Shown in pieces: positions 18,567-27,088 of a stretch of 64,000 nucleotides of DNA. The position numbers were made by a program, and so were the translations under genes. The DNA is from JAGVPT01 sp964642725 (lineage in GTDB: Bacteria > Bacteroidota > Ignavibacteria > UBA10030 > UBA8401), in the NCBI GenBank assembly GCA_964642725.1, contig CAZXQG010000004.1:1-64000 (forward strand). Direction: 5' to 3'. Each line of letters opens with the position of its first letter. Position 1 is the first letter of the stretch. The notes beneath the pieces were generated by a model. That model saw nothing but the letters and a program-made list of their open reading frames with translations, did no database searches and had not been told where the DNA came from.

Positions 18567-18692
18567 ATCCACGAAGGGCATGAAGAAACGCGAAGAGAAT
18601 ATGATTGCCCTAATCTGTAGACGACGAATCCTTTTCGGAGAAAATCATAACCCATCGTCGCTCAAAATTTAATCTTCGTATTCTTCGTGGAT
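18567..18692. repeat. Dispersed inverted repeat (CCACGAAGG family)
   Basis: The left end ATCCACGAAGGGCATGAAG and the right end CTTCGTATTCTTCGTGGAT are imperfect reverse complements. Repeats of this style occur between genes in many bacterial genomes (from memory). It lies between the tricorn terminator and the thioesterase start. Confidence 0.55.
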
Positions 18693-18696
18693 ATTA

Positions 18697-18736
18697 AACA
18701 AAAAAGCTCCAGGTTTTTATATCGCCCTGGAGCTTT
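18697..18736 (-). terminator. Rho-independent terminator after the tricorn gene
   Basis: AAAGCTCCAGG (18703-18713) pairs perfectly with CCTGGAGCTTT (18726-18736) across a 12-base loop. On the minus strand the stem is followed by a T-rich run (TTTTTTGTTTAAT). It starts about 19 bases after the tricorn stop codon. Confidence 0.85.
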
Positions 18737-18754
18737 AATTTGCACATAGATATT

Positions 18755-21700
18755 TTACTTATGTTTGTCCGGATACGGCGGAGGCGGCGGAAGTTTAGCC
18801 GGATGAGTTTTCATCTGGTCGAGTATCACGTCGATTGCCTTATTAAGCTGCTCATCGATCCCGGCATACTCCTTCGCCGGATCGTTATCGACAACGATGT
18901 CGGGGTCAACGCCATGCCCTTCCATAATCCATTCTTTCCCTTCGATATCGTAACGGGAGAATTCCGGCTTATTCAGGAAACCGCCGTCAAGAAACGGGAG
19001 AGATCCGCGAATACCGACCACGCCGCCCCACGAACGCTTCCCGACCACCGTGCCGATCTTGTATTGCTTAAATCGATACGCCACAATATCACCGTCGGAC
19101 GCTGAGAACTCGTCGAGAAGAAGCACTTTCGGACCGACCATCGTTCCGCTCGGGTCCGGGCTGAACGAAGTATTCCGCGCGATGTCGATCATCGCCATCT
19201 CCCGATGCAGCCGTTCGATGATCATCGGGGAAACGAAACCGCCGCCGTTGCCTCGCACGTCTACGACGAGCGCTTCCTTTGTCAACTGCGGATAATAGTA
19301 TTTGACGAACTCGTTCAGCCCATTAAGACCCATATCGGGAATATGAACATAGCCCACTTTTCCGTTCGTCGCTTTTGAAACTTTCTCGATGTTCGACTGG
19401 ACCCAATTAAAATAGTAGAGTTCGCGTTCGTTTCCGGTCGGCACTACAACGGTCGTATGGCTCCCTTCTCCATTCGGTTCAGCGTTCAGCGTAAGGGTGA
19501 CTTGCTGGCCTACGGTCCCGACTAGGGACTCATAAATATCGTTCATCTCATTCGCCCGCTTGCCGTTCACCGCGAGAATATATTCCCCTTCTTTTGCGTT
19601 GACTCCGATTTCGGTAAGCGGCGAGCGAAGCGTATTGTCCCAATTTTGCCCGCGAAGAATTTTCACTATTCGATAATATTTCGATACGGGGTCTCGTTCA
19701 ATCTTTGCCCCGAGCAATCCGGTCTTGATCCGTTCCGCATGCGGCATCTCACCGCCGCCGACATAAGTGTGCCCGGTGCTAAGCTCGCCGATCATTTCCC
19801 CGAGAATGTACGTCAAATCCGCGCGGTGGTTCACGTACGTCACCAGAGGCTCATAGTTCTTGCGAACTTTTTCCCAATCAACACCGCTCATATTTGGAGC
19901 GAAATAAAAATCCCGCATTTGACGCCACGCTTCGTTGAAGATCTGGCTCCATTCGGCATGATGGTCGACTTTCACTTTCATATCCGAGAGGTTCAACTTG
20001 TCTTTAATTTCAATTTTGGACGTCGGCAAATCAATGATTGCATACGATCCCTCCTGCCCGACAATCGCTTTTTTACCGTCGGCCGAAATCTCAAATCCGT
20101 TGAAATCGCCAAGCTCGGTTTCTTTCAGCTTTTCAAAATCATAGAAGAAGAATTTTGCCTTCTCATCCTTGCTCCCGTTACGGATATAATACAACTTATC
20201 TCCCGCCGAGTTTAAGTCCCGGTAGCCGGCGGCCGAGATAGGCAGGCCGGCGATTCGCTGCTGCAAACCATCAAGATCCACTTTTATGGGCGGCTTTGAT
20301 TCGTCTTTCTCATCTTTCTTCTTTTCCGGTTTATCGGATTCCTTGTTCGCTTCCTTAATCTTGACCTCATCGCTCTTCGGCTCGAACGGTGATTTGGTAT
20401 CTTTTGAAAGCGTGACGAAATAAATCTTTGCCATATCGTTATAGACATGGTCCAGCTCGGTTTGACTCAATGTCGGATTGAAACTTCTAGCCGAAACAAA
20501 GAAAAGAAACTTTCCGTCCGAACTGAACGCAGGTGAATACGACGAATACCACCCATCGGTAACGGCATACGATTCCTTCTTATCGAGTGAATAAAGATAA
20601 ATATTTGTCATCGATGAGTCTTCATCTTTGGCATAAGCAATCCACTTGCTGTCCGGAGACCATGCATAATCCGTAAATTCCCATGCGGTAGCTTGCGCTA
20701 CCGGAGTGATTTTCTTCGATTCAATGTCGACGTACTGCAGCCGCAGTTTTTTATCCGCCCACACAATTTTCTTGCTGTCCGGGGACCAATACCCCTGGTA
20801 TTTGTACGTATCGCCGTTCTTTGTCAATTGCGTTCCAGGTGCGCTCCCGTCCTGAGGCATAACATAGATTTCATCTTCGCCGGAAGCGTCTGAAATATAC
20901 GTGATCCACTTGCCGTCGGGGGACCATTTTGAATTGCGCTCGTGAACCCCGGACGTGTTCGTCAAATTGCGTGTGTTTCCGTACTTTGCCGGCACGGTGA
21001 AAATATCTCCCCGCGCGCCGAAGAGAGCCCTGTTGCCGTCCGGAGAGATTTCGTAGTTCGTTATACTCTTGCTCACGTCGACAACGTTAGTACGCCCGAT
21101 GGCAAAATCCTCGTCAATGAAAATTGTTACTTTTTCGGCCTTTTCCGTCGCGAGGTCGAGTCGATAAATATATCCTCCGTTCTCAAACACGATTGCGTTA
21201 TCGCCGATGGAAGGGAATTTCACGTCGTAGTCGACGAAATTGGTCAACTGCTTTGTTTCTTTGGATGTCAGATCATACGAATAAATGTTTAAGCGGTTGT
21301 GCTCATCGCGGTCGGAAGCAAAATAGATTTTGTTCCCGCCCCACATCGGGAAAATATCTTGCGCAGGGTTGTTCGTCAGGTTGGTTGTCTGCTTTGCGGC
21401 AAAATCATACATCCACACATCGTCCGCCTGACCGCCGCGGTAACGTTTCCATGTGCGGAATTCTCTGAACACTCTATTGTAAACCATTTTTTTCCCATCC
21501 AGTGAGAAGGAACAAAAACCCCCGCGAGGCAGCGGGAGCTGCTCGGGAATTCCGCCGTCGACGGAAGCGATGAAAAGTTGGCCTTTAAAATCATCCCACT
21601 CATTCATTCGTGAACGAAACACAATGTGCGAATTATCTTTCCACGTCATCACGATGTTGTTCGGGCCCATGCGGTCAGAGACATCGTCACGGTCAAGAGT

Positions 21701-22018
21701 GGCGGTAAATGTGAGCCGCTTCGGAACGCCCCCTTCTGAAGGCATCACGTAGACTTCCGTGTTGCCATCGTACTGCCCTGTGAATGCGATCAATTTGCCG
21801 TCGGGTGAAAAACGGGCGAACATCTCGTACCCTACATCGTTCGTTAATTTCCGAGCGACACCCCCCGCGGATGAAACGGTGTAAAGATCGCCGGCATAGC
21901 TAAAGACTATTTTATCGCCGTGAATTGCAGGAAACCGCAACAGTCGCGCTTCCTGCTGGCCGAGAGCCAGAACGGTCGCTGTGGATATGAGCGCAAGCAG
22001 AAGGAAAATCTTCTTCAT
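18755..22018 (-). CDS. Tricorn protease homolog (S41 family)
   Basis: This 1087-residue exported peptidase has a signal peptide (ends LALGQQ), then beta-propeller repeats rich in FSPDGK/WSPDSKWI motifs (to about residue 690, including a lysine/glutamate-rich insert KKKDEKDESKPP), a tricorn core, a PDZ domain near 770-860 and the tail-specific protease domain. Catalytic residues visible: histidine in STGHTYVGG, nucleophile serine in EFSASDGDIVAYRF, and the acidic EGHGVDPDIVV region. Tricorn trims peptides into short fragments; bacterial exported forms are expected in the periplasm or envelope. ATG at 22018 is chosen over GTG at 22027 because AAGGTG lies six bases before it. A strong terminator follows. 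Confidence 0.92.
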   Translation of the reverse strand: MKKIFLLLALISTATVLALGQQEARLLRFPAIHGDKIVFSYAGDLYTVSSAGGVARKLTNDVGYEMFARFSPDGKLIAFTGQYDGNTEVYVMPSEGGVPKRLTFTATLDRDDVSDRMGPNNIVMTWKDNSHIVFRSRMNEWDDFKGQLFIASVDGGIPEQLPLPRGGFCSFSLDGKKMVYNRVFREFRTWKRYRGGQADDVWMYDFAAKQTTNLTNNPAQDIFPMWGGNKIYFASDRDEHNRLNIYSYDLTSKETKQLTNFVDYDVKFPSIGDNAIVFENGGYIYRLDLATEKAEKVTIFIDEDFAIGRTNVVDVSKSITNYEISPDGNRALFGARGDIFTVPAKYGNTRNLTNTSGVHERNSKWSPDGKWITYISDASGEDEIYVMPQDGSAPGTQLTKNGDTYKYQGYWSPDSKKIVWADKKLRLQYVDIESKKITPVAQATAWEFTDYAWSPDSKWIAYAKDEDSSMTNIYLYSLDKKESYAVTDGWYSSYSPAFSSDGKFLFFVSARSFNPTLSQTELDHVYNDMAKIYFVTLSKDTKSPFEPKSDEVKIKEANKESDKPEKKKDEKDESKPPIKVDLDGLQQRIAGLPISAAGYRDLNSAGDKLYYIRNGSKDEKAKFFFYDFEKLKETELGDFNGFEISADGKKAIVGQEGSYAIIDLPTSKIEIKDKLNLSDMKVKVDHHAEWSQIFNEAWRQMRDFYFAPNMSGVDWEKVRKNYEPLVTYVNHRADLTYILGEMIGELSTGHTYVGGGEMPHAERIKTGLLGAKIERDPVSKYYRIVKILRGQNWDNTLRSPLTEIGVNAKEGEYILAVNGKRANEMNDIYESLVGTVGQQVTLTLNAEPNGEGSHTTVVVPTGNERELYYFNWVQSNIEKVSKATNGKVGYVHIPDMGLNGLNEFVKYYYPQLTKEALVVDVRGNGGGFVSPMIIERLHREMAMIDIARNTSFSPDPSGTMVGPKVLLLDEFSASDGDIVAYRFKQYKIGTVVGKRSWGGVVGIRGSLPFLDGGFLNKPEFSRYDIEGKEWIMEGHGVDPDIVVDNDPAKEYAGIDEQLNKAIDVILDQMKTHPAKLPPPPPYPDKHK

Positions 22019-22360
22019 CGACGGCACCTTAGTAGATATGATATGAACGATGTTTGAGTGGCTAATTGTTTACGGAACGAGTGCTGGAAAGTTGCATCAA
22101 TTGCTGCCAGCTGGTTCGCAACAAGCATTTTGTATGGAAAACTTTTTCAATATACCGCTCAAAATAGTGTAGTGCAAATCTCGCTTTGCTCTATTATATT
22201 GTAGCATCCGAAAGATCACCTCGCGCGGAGGCGCTAAACCGCCAAGGTTTAATTCTTAATGCATTCGCGACTTTGCGTGAGACATCTCCCTTGAATTTTT
22301 CAGAAGACCCACAGATTAACTCTTGGCACGTTCATTCTTGTCATTTATTGAAAAAATATT
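22019..22360. other. Divergent intergenic region between tricorn and amidase genes
   Basis: This region must hold promoters for both divergent genes, but none is clear. A dispersed palindrome occupies 22216-22287. TGGCACG at 22324 resembles a sigma-54 -24 element but lacks a matching -12. Nothing else was recognised. Confidence 0.4.
22216..22287. repeat. Dispersed imperfect palindrome (CGC-rich family), copy 2
   Basis: It contains CTCGCGCGGAGGCGC, then ACCGCCAAGG, then a central A/T-rich stretch, then GCGACTTTGCGTGAGA. It shares order and several words with the copy at 44757-44826 (CCGCCAAGG, ATTCT, GCGACT-TGCGT). Confidence 0.6.
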
Positions 22361-24178
22361 ATGATTTTCCGCGGCAGCCTTTCTCTTTTCATCCTCCTGT
22401 CCGATCTTCTTATTGTTGACATTGGATATTCCGGTTTCATGAAGCCGGCCGATTCCTTGTTTCTCCGCGTTGTCGTTCCCGAAAGCGATACGATAGTGAC
22501 GACAGCGCTGCGGCAGCGGGTTTCTGCTTCAACGCTTCCCGATGCTAAAGCATTCATTAACGGAAAAGAAACAAAAGTGTACGCCAGCGGAGCATTCTGC
22601 GGCATTGTCAATGTCGCGGTTGGCACTTCAGCTCTTCGGCTTGTGGTTCGGTCCGCAAACGGCGATTCCATTGCGAAGAACATTCTCCTGCAGAAGCCGG
22701 AGCCTCCGAAAACTTCGCCCCATGAGCCCGTGTCCATCGACACTATTATGATGGAACCGTCGCAGGATATTTGGCTGGGCAAGGATGACATTCTCGAGGT
22801 CAAATTTAAAGGAAGCCCGGGACACAAGGCATACTTTGATATTAAAGGCGTTGAGTCCGGCATTCCGATGACCGAACTTCCGCCTGCGAAAGTGGGCGGG
22901 CTGGCTGGGATTTACACCGGGACCTATAAAGTAAAGGATGACGACGAAGCAAAAGACGCCCAAGTGAGGTTTCGTATCCCAAAAAACTTTTTCTCAAGTG
23001 AAAAAGCGTACTCAAAAGGAAAGGTTTCAATCATGCCGAAAGAACTTCCCCGTATTGCCGAGGTGACGGGAAAACGGCCATTCCTCAATGCCGGCATGGG
23101 AAGCGACCGGCTGGGCGGAGCGAAGTTAGGATTTGTCAAAGCCGGCGTTCGTGTTGTCGTTACGGGTAAGGTTGGAGACCAATATCGAGTCAGGCTTGGG
23201 GATGAAATGGAAGCATGGCTGCCCGAAGATTTCGCGCAGATTCTTCCCCTCGAAACTCCGCGTCCCCGTTCGCTCATCGGCGCTCTAACGGTGTCGGGCA
23301 ACGACAAGGAAGATGTGATCACTGTAGCGTTGGATCAGCGGCTTCCTTACCTGAGCCAACAACTCGTCGACCCAACAGCCATCGTTGTGGATATTTTCGG
23401 CGCAACGTCTAATACAAATTGGATCACCCATCAATTGTCCGGAAGCGGAATAAAGAATGTGACATGGAGCCAGGTTGCGGCCGGCCAATACCGCCTTACA
23501 ATCACATTGACATATCGACAACACTGGGGGTACGATATCAGTTATGACAACGGTTCAATCATGCGCATCATTGTGCGGCGGCCGCCGGTCATTTCATCGC
23601 CCGATTCTGCGCTCACGGGATTGACCATCGCGGTCGACGCCGGCCATGGCGGAGAAAACGACGGCGCGCTTGGTTCAACAGGAAAGAAAGAAAAAGATAT
23701 AACACTCTCCATCGCTCAACATCTTGATTCGCTTCTACGAGTGAAGGGGGCCAAAGTGATCATGACGCGAACAAGCGATGAGACCGTTTCGATGATCGAT
23801 CGAACGGATAAGATTCTCAACTCCGGTGCACAACTGCTTGTCAGCATTCATGCCAACTCGACCAGCAGCTCGGCAGACCCGGAGCTATCGAAAGGAACCA
23901 GCGCATATTATCGGCACGTTGGTTTCCAGCCGCTGGCAAACATCCTCTATAGTAAGATGCTCGAGTTGGGACTCGATCAGTTTGGTGTGGTAGGAAGTTT
24001 TAATTTCACGCTCAACGCACCGACACAGCTCCCCAACGCGCTTGTTGAAACAGCATTCATGTCCAATCCCGAGGACGAAATGATGCTGCTTGACGACAAT
24101 TTTAGATCCCGCATTGCCGCTCAAATTACAAAGGGACTCGAAGAGTTCGTCGCAACCTACGCCGAACGAAGCAGGTAG
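22361..24178 (+). CDS. N-acetylmuramoyl-L-alanine amidase (Amidase_3) with AMIN-like domain
   Basis: This 605-residue exported cell-wall hydrolase cleaves the amide bond between muramic acid and the stem peptide, usually for daughter-cell separation. A hydrophobic N-terminus (FILLSDLLIVDIGYSG) acts as signal. A long N-terminal region includes an SH3-like segment (about 225-280) and an AMIN-like beta domain (about 285-395). The C-terminal Amidase_3 domain shows zinc ligands in VDAGHGGENDGALG, SIHANS and VETAFMSNPED. The length exceeds minimal AmiC-type enzymes because of the extra N-terminal part. The ribosome site before the ATG is weak (TTGAAAAAATATT). Confidence 0.88.
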   Translation: MIFRGSLSLFILLSDLLIVDIGYSGFMKPADSLFLRVVVPESDTIVTTALRQRVSASTLPDAKAFINGKETKVYASGAFCGIVNVAVGTSALRLVVRSANGDSIAKNILLQKPEPPKTSPHEPVSIDTIMMEPSQDIWLGKDDILEVKFKGSPGHKAYFDIKGVESGIPMTELPPAKVGGLAGIYTGTYKVKDDDEAKDAQVRFRIPKNFFSSEKAYSKGKVSIMPKELPRIAEVTGKRPFLNAGMGSDRLGGAKLGFVKAGVRVVVTGKVGDQYRVRLGDEMEAWLPEDFAQILPLETPRPRSLIGALTVSGNDKEDVITVALDQRLPYLSQQLVDPTAIVVDIFGATSNTNWITHQLSGSGIKNVTWSQVAAGQYRLTITLTYRQHWGYDISYDNGSIMRIIVRRPPVISSPDSALTGLTIAVDAGHGGENDGALGSTGKKEKDITLSIAQHLDSLLRVKGAKVIMTRTSDETVSMIDRTDKILNSGAQLLVSIHANSTSSSADPELSKGTSAYYRHVGFQPLANILYSKMLELGLDQFGVVGSFNFTLNAPTQLPNALVETAFMSNPEDEMMLLDDNFRSRIAAQITKGLEEFVATYAERSR

Positions 24179-24296
24179 AAACCTACGCACAGAGTTGTTT
24201 GGAGTGCAACGCTAATTGCAGCAAAGAATTTCATCCAACAATCTGAATTGAGGGAATGGATGGAAGTCCATCTTAAGAATTCCCATTACCCCCCCC

Positions 24297-24327
24297 TTGA
24301 CTTTTAAAGAAATAGTTTTCATCTTTG
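24297..24327 (+). promoter_or_regulatory. Candidate promoter, Bacteroidota-like
   Basis: TTGAC (24297-24301) is followed 18 bases later by CATCTTTG (24320-24327), one base off TAnnTTTG, the -7 element of Bacteroidota sigma factors. It stands about 170 bases before the lipoprotein gene and before the hairpin at 24433. Confidence 0.3.
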
Positions 24328-24407
24328 CAGAAGAAATGAAGTTGTGACGTACAACTAACGAACGCTTCTGCTGGTCGTTTACACGATTCCACCTCAAAAG
24401 GGGTGTT

Positions 24408-24467
24408 ATGGGATCAGCAAGGACAGAAAAAGAAAAACCTCAGGATTCCGTTACGACGGAGGAATGA
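24408..24467 (+). CDS. Candidate 19-residue leader peptide
   Basis: ATG at 24408 with AAAAGGGG four bases upstream opens a 19-codon frame (MGSARTEKEKPQDSVTTEE) whose stop lies in the right arm of the hairpin at 24433-24475. The position, a short coding frame running into a terminator-like hairpin before a gene, is that of an attenuator leader. The peptide has no telling run of one amino acid, so it may be chance. Confidence 0.25.
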   Translation: MGSARTEKEKPQDSVTTEE

Positions 24468-24480
24468 GGTTTTTTATTTT
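24433..24480 (+). terminator. Terminator/attenuator hairpin directly before the lipoprotein gene
   Basis: AAAAACCTCA (24433-24442) pairs with TGAGGTTTTT (24465-24474); inside, TTCC and GGAA add further pairing. A run TTTTTTATTTTTT follows. The T-run ends only a few bases before the GGAGGTG ribosome site of the gene at 24494, so it is placed to attenuate that gene as well as end upstream transcripts. Confidence 0.65.
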
Positions 24481-24493
24481 TTCGGAGGTGTCT

Positions 24494-25129
24494 ATGAAAT
24501 CAACTTGTATTTTTTTTATAGCCTGTATTATAGCCTGCGGGTGCGCATCAACACAACCGACGGAAATGCCGGAAAAGATGCCGCGCCTTATTGAGCAAGA
24601 ACCCTTTCCGCCGATGTCTGAAGCACTTCTGACCAATCATTCCGAAGTAGACCTCAGAATCCTGGTTGCGGAGGATGGTTCGGTATTAAAAGCCGAATTG
24701 TTGAATCCAAGCGGGGACGCTGCTTGGGATGCGCTTGCGAATGCCCGAATGAAACAATGGAAATTCACGCCTGCGATGCAAAACGGAAAGCCGCTATCAA
24801 TGTGGATCAATTTCCGCGGCCATATAAGATGCGAAACACCCGTGTACATAGGGCTTGCGGAGATTGTCTGCGGAAACGTTTCAGTGGCAGATTCGGTATA
24901 CACATTCCTTCGAGCAGGAGAGGATTTCCGGGCACTTGTGTCCCGCTATTCGATTTCAAGTTCCAAAGGAAATTACGGCGAATTGGGCCAAGTAGACATT
25001 TCGCGATACGGGATGGATGTGAAACCAATCCTCGCCCAATTGAAGGAAAACGACTTTACCCAGCCCGTTGCATTGGGTGAGCACTTCGTCATTTTCAAGC
25101 GGTTGGCAACGGATGAACGTTTCCAATGA
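24494..25129 (+). CDS. Lipoprotein with TonB C-terminal-like and parvulin-like domains
   Basis: This 211-residue protein has a lipoprotein signal (CIFFIACIIACGCAS; the lipid cysteine is one of the two in ACGC). Residues about 50-115 match the TonB C-terminal fold (VDLRILVAEDGSVLKAELL, WDALANARMKQWKFTPA, then GKPLSMWINF). The rest, about 125-205, resembles the second half of a parvulin (PpiC) rotamase (DFRALVSRYSISSSKGNYGELG, then FTQPVALGEHFVIFKRL). No transmembrane helix or proline-rich spacer is present, so it is not a normal TonB energy transducer. ATG at 24494 is chosen because GGAGGTG precedes it by five bases. The function is unknown; a periplasmic chaperone-like role is only a guess. 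Confidence 0.75.
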   Translation: MKSTCIFFIACIIACGCASTQPTEMPEKMPRLIEQEPFPPMSEALLTNHSEVDLRILVAEDGSVLKAELLNPSGDAAWDALANARMKQWKFTPAMQNGKPLSMWINFRGHIRCETPVYIGLAEIVCGNVSVADSVYTFLRAGEDFRALVSRYSISSSKGNYGELGQVDISRYGMDVKPILAQLKENDFTQPVALGEHFVIFKRLATDERFQ

Positions 25130-25203
25130 ACGATTGACTCTTATTCTATAATTTCGTTAGTTACTCTTGATAAGCAACTCAGAAATCAAGGCAAGTGGAT
25201 ACT

Positions 25204-25446
25204 ATGGCAAAAAACGACGTTCCCATCCAGAAATCATCGCTGAAAGAAAAAGAAGTTTTCTGCACAGAGTGCAATACCTCCCTGGAAAATTATTGCCTTT
25301 CAAATGGTGTAAACGACCCCGAAGCAATCAAGAAAACACTTGCGCAGTGTAAGAAGAGCGGAAAATTTGTTGGCGAATTTTGCGCAAAACTGTTTATCAG
25401 CGACCCAGACCTGCTTGACTCCTTATGGGAAAAAGAGCCCCAATAG
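25204..25446 (+). CDS. Small cysteine-containing protein, unknown
   Basis: An 80-residue cytoplasmic protein with no signal peptide. Five cysteines occur; the first three (VFCTECNTSLENYC) look like half of a zinc ribbon, followed by one in LAQCKKSG and one in EFCAKLF. The C-terminus is acidic (DPDLLDSLWEKEPQ). I do not recognise the family. An in-frame GTG at 25195 is an alternative start; the ribosome site is poor for both. It lies between the lipoprotein gene and the sigma-54-preceded redox block, but is separated from the latter by 278 bases. Confidence 0.6.
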   Translation: MAKNDVPIQKSSLKEKEVFCTECNTSLENYCLSNGVNDPEAIKKTLAQCKKSGKFVGEFCAKLFISDPDLLDSLWEKEPQ

Positions 25447-25670
25447 TAGACCAACAATGTTGAATTTTTAAACGTACAGTGTATTGTTTTTCTACATCTA
25501 TATTTCCTATTTGTTGCAAAGACTTACACAGTTTACTTCGCAAAAATATCATTTGTGTTGATTTTTTCAACGTTAATACCCTCATAGTTTTTGTGCATAC
25601 TTCTTCTCAGACAGCGTTAAGTGCAAGCCTGATATAGTCTAACAGAAAATCTAATCCCTTCCTCTCTTCT

Positions 25671-25686
25671 TGGCATGATTGTTTCA
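25671..25686 (+). promoter_or_regulatory. Sigma-54 promoter-like -24/-12 element before the H-domain operon
   Basis: TGGCATGATTGTTTCA matches the sigma-54 consensus TGGCAYR-N4-TTGCW except for T in place of G in the -12 element. It lies 38 bases before the ATG of the first H-domain gene, leaving room for a short leader with AGAGG. The operon itself ends with a sigma-54-dependent activator gene. Confidence 0.55.
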
Positions 25687-25724
25687 ACTACTTTCGGCAG
25701 AACAAATCCGAAAGAGGCAATGAA

Positions 25725-26396
25725 ATGGTCATCGTACTTTTCATATTGATGGTGGTAATACTCATTACCGCTGAATATTTTTCCCTTTCAAGAAAGATTG
25801 CTGCCAGTACCGACGCCAACTCCAATGACCATTCACCTGCGTCCGCTGAAGTTATCGAGCGCTACTTTCATCGCGGCCACAGCTGGGCACTTGTTCAATC
25901 GTCAAACGAGGTCATTGCAGGAGTAGACGATTTTTCACAACGATTCATCGGGAAGCTTGGCGACATTAAGTTGCCACAAGCCGGTTCAGTCATCCGACAG
26001 GGCGAGATCATGGCCACGATGAAACACGGCGACAAGACCTTATCTTCGGCGGCACCGGTATCGGGCACCATTCTTGAAGTTAATACACGCCTCAAAGACA
26101 TTCCCTCAATGATTAACGATTCGCCGTTGGAAAAAGGCTGGATTGTAAAAATTGCTCCAAATGATCTAACGCTTGAATTACACAACCTCTTTAAAGGCGT
26201 CACAGCTGATCGGTGGCAGGAAGCGGTCCGTGCTCACCTCGTTCACTGGTTCTCCCCTCGTTTGGGAACTGTTATGCAGGACGGAGGAGAAATCGTTAAC
26301 AATGTAAGCGACCTGACCAATGCCGAAGAATGGCGCATTCTGGTCGGTGAATTTTTTCCAAAGGATTCGAGCACTACACACAACAACAATACTTGA
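25725..26396 (+). CDS. Membrane-anchored GcvH-like (H-domain) protein 1
   Basis: 223 residues: an N-terminal transmembrane helix (about 2-18) followed by a basic residue pair, so the rest should face the cytoplasm. Residues about 45-150 follow the glycine cleavage H-protein fold (HSWALVQSSNEVIAGVDDFS, KLGDIKLPQAGSVIRQGEIM, AAPVSGTILEVN, EKGWIVKI). The lipoyl-lysine site is not canonical: the region before APVSG reads GDKTLSSA, with a lysine one place away from the usual position. A C-terminal extension carries MQDGGEIV, also present in the two sister proteins. It begins the operon of the ferredoxin/NrfD module. A true role in glycine cleavage is unlikely, as no gcvP or gcvT gene is nearby. 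Confidence 0.75.
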   Translation: MVIVLFILMVVILITAEYFSLSRKIAASTDANSNDHSPASAEVIERYFHRGHSWALVQSSNEVIAGVDDFSQRFIGKLGDIKLPQAGSVIRQGEIMATMKHGDKTLSSAAPVSGTILEVNTRLKDIPSMINDSPLEKGWIVKIAPNDLTLELHNLFKGVTADRWQEAVRAHLVHWFSPRLGTVMQDGGEIVNNVSDLTNAEEWRILVGEFFPKDSSTTHNNNT

Positions 26397-26411
26397 AAAA
26401 GGGTTATTACC

Positions 26412-27071
26412 ATGACAGTCCTATTCTTTTTGACAATGATTATCATTTTCCTCGGAATCGACTTTATCGTCCAACGCAAGAAAAAAACTGCCCCGGCTGC
26501 GTATCAAGCGGAGCGCACTCCGCTTCCCTTGCGCACGCCATCCGGGATCTTTTTTGCTCCATCGCACACGTGGCTCAGCCTGTTTCCATCCGGCAATGTC
26601 CGCATCGGAGCGGACGACTTTGTCCTCCGTATGATGAAAAACCCCGGTATTTCTTTTCTGAAAGTTCCGGGATCGCCCGCTAAAAAAGGCGAGCCTCTCT
26701 TCCAGTTAAAGGAAGGGGCAAGAACTCTCACGGTCCATTCGCCGATTGACGGAGATGTTGTCACCGTGAATGAAGAATTAGCGCAGCAGCCCGGAATGTT
26801 GAAAGAAGAACTCTTCAGCAACGGTTGGGCGTATACGATGAAACCGCACCGGGCATCAGACCTTACACAACTTTTGCTCGGCGAACGAAGCCGGGCGTGG
26901 ATCCAGCATGAGCTCGGACGGCTGCGTGATTTCATCGCAGATTCAACTCAAACAGGAACACTCTCCCCCGTCCTGCTTCAAGACGGCGGCACACCGGTTG
27001 AAGGACTCCTCAAAGATTTTAGCACTGAACAGTGCGAACGGTTCGAACAACAATTTCTTAATGTCCAATAA
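26412..27071 (+). CDS. Membrane-anchored GcvH-like (H-domain) protein 2
   Basis: 219 residues with the same plan as the preceding protein: an N-terminal helix (VLFFLTMIIIFLGIDFIV) followed by QRKKK, then an H-protein-like domain (HTWLSLFPSGNVRIGADDFV, GSPAKKGEPLFQLKEGARTL, HSPIDGDVVTVNEEL, SNGWAYTMKP) and the C-terminal LLQDGGTPVEG segment. There is no lysine at the lipoyl position; the loop reads EGARTLTVHSP. It starts 15 bases after the first H-domain gene and precedes the ferredoxin gene by 17 bases, so it is in one operon with both. Confidence 0.75.
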   Translation: MTVLFFLTMIIIFLGIDFIVQRKKKTAPAAYQAERTPLPLRTPSGIFFAPSHTWLSLFPSGNVRIGADDFVLRMMKNPGISFLKVPGSPAKKGEPLFQLKEGARTLTVHSPIDGDVVTVNEELAQQPGMLKEELFSNGWAYTMKPHRASDLTQLLLGERSRAWIQHELGRLRDFIADSTQTGTLSPVLLQDGGTPVEGLLKDFSTEQCERFEQQFLNVQ

Positions 27072-27088
27072 CGCGAGCGGAGACGACA

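Noticed and set aside
22323..22340. TGGCACG resembling a sigma-54 -24 element before the amidase gene
   Set aside because: The -12 position reads TTCT in place of TTGC, two mismatches, and the gene has no link to the sigma-54 regulator.
25146..25151. TATAAT hexamer before the small cysteine protein
   Set aside because: No -35 element at a suitable distance; TTGACT lies too close to it.
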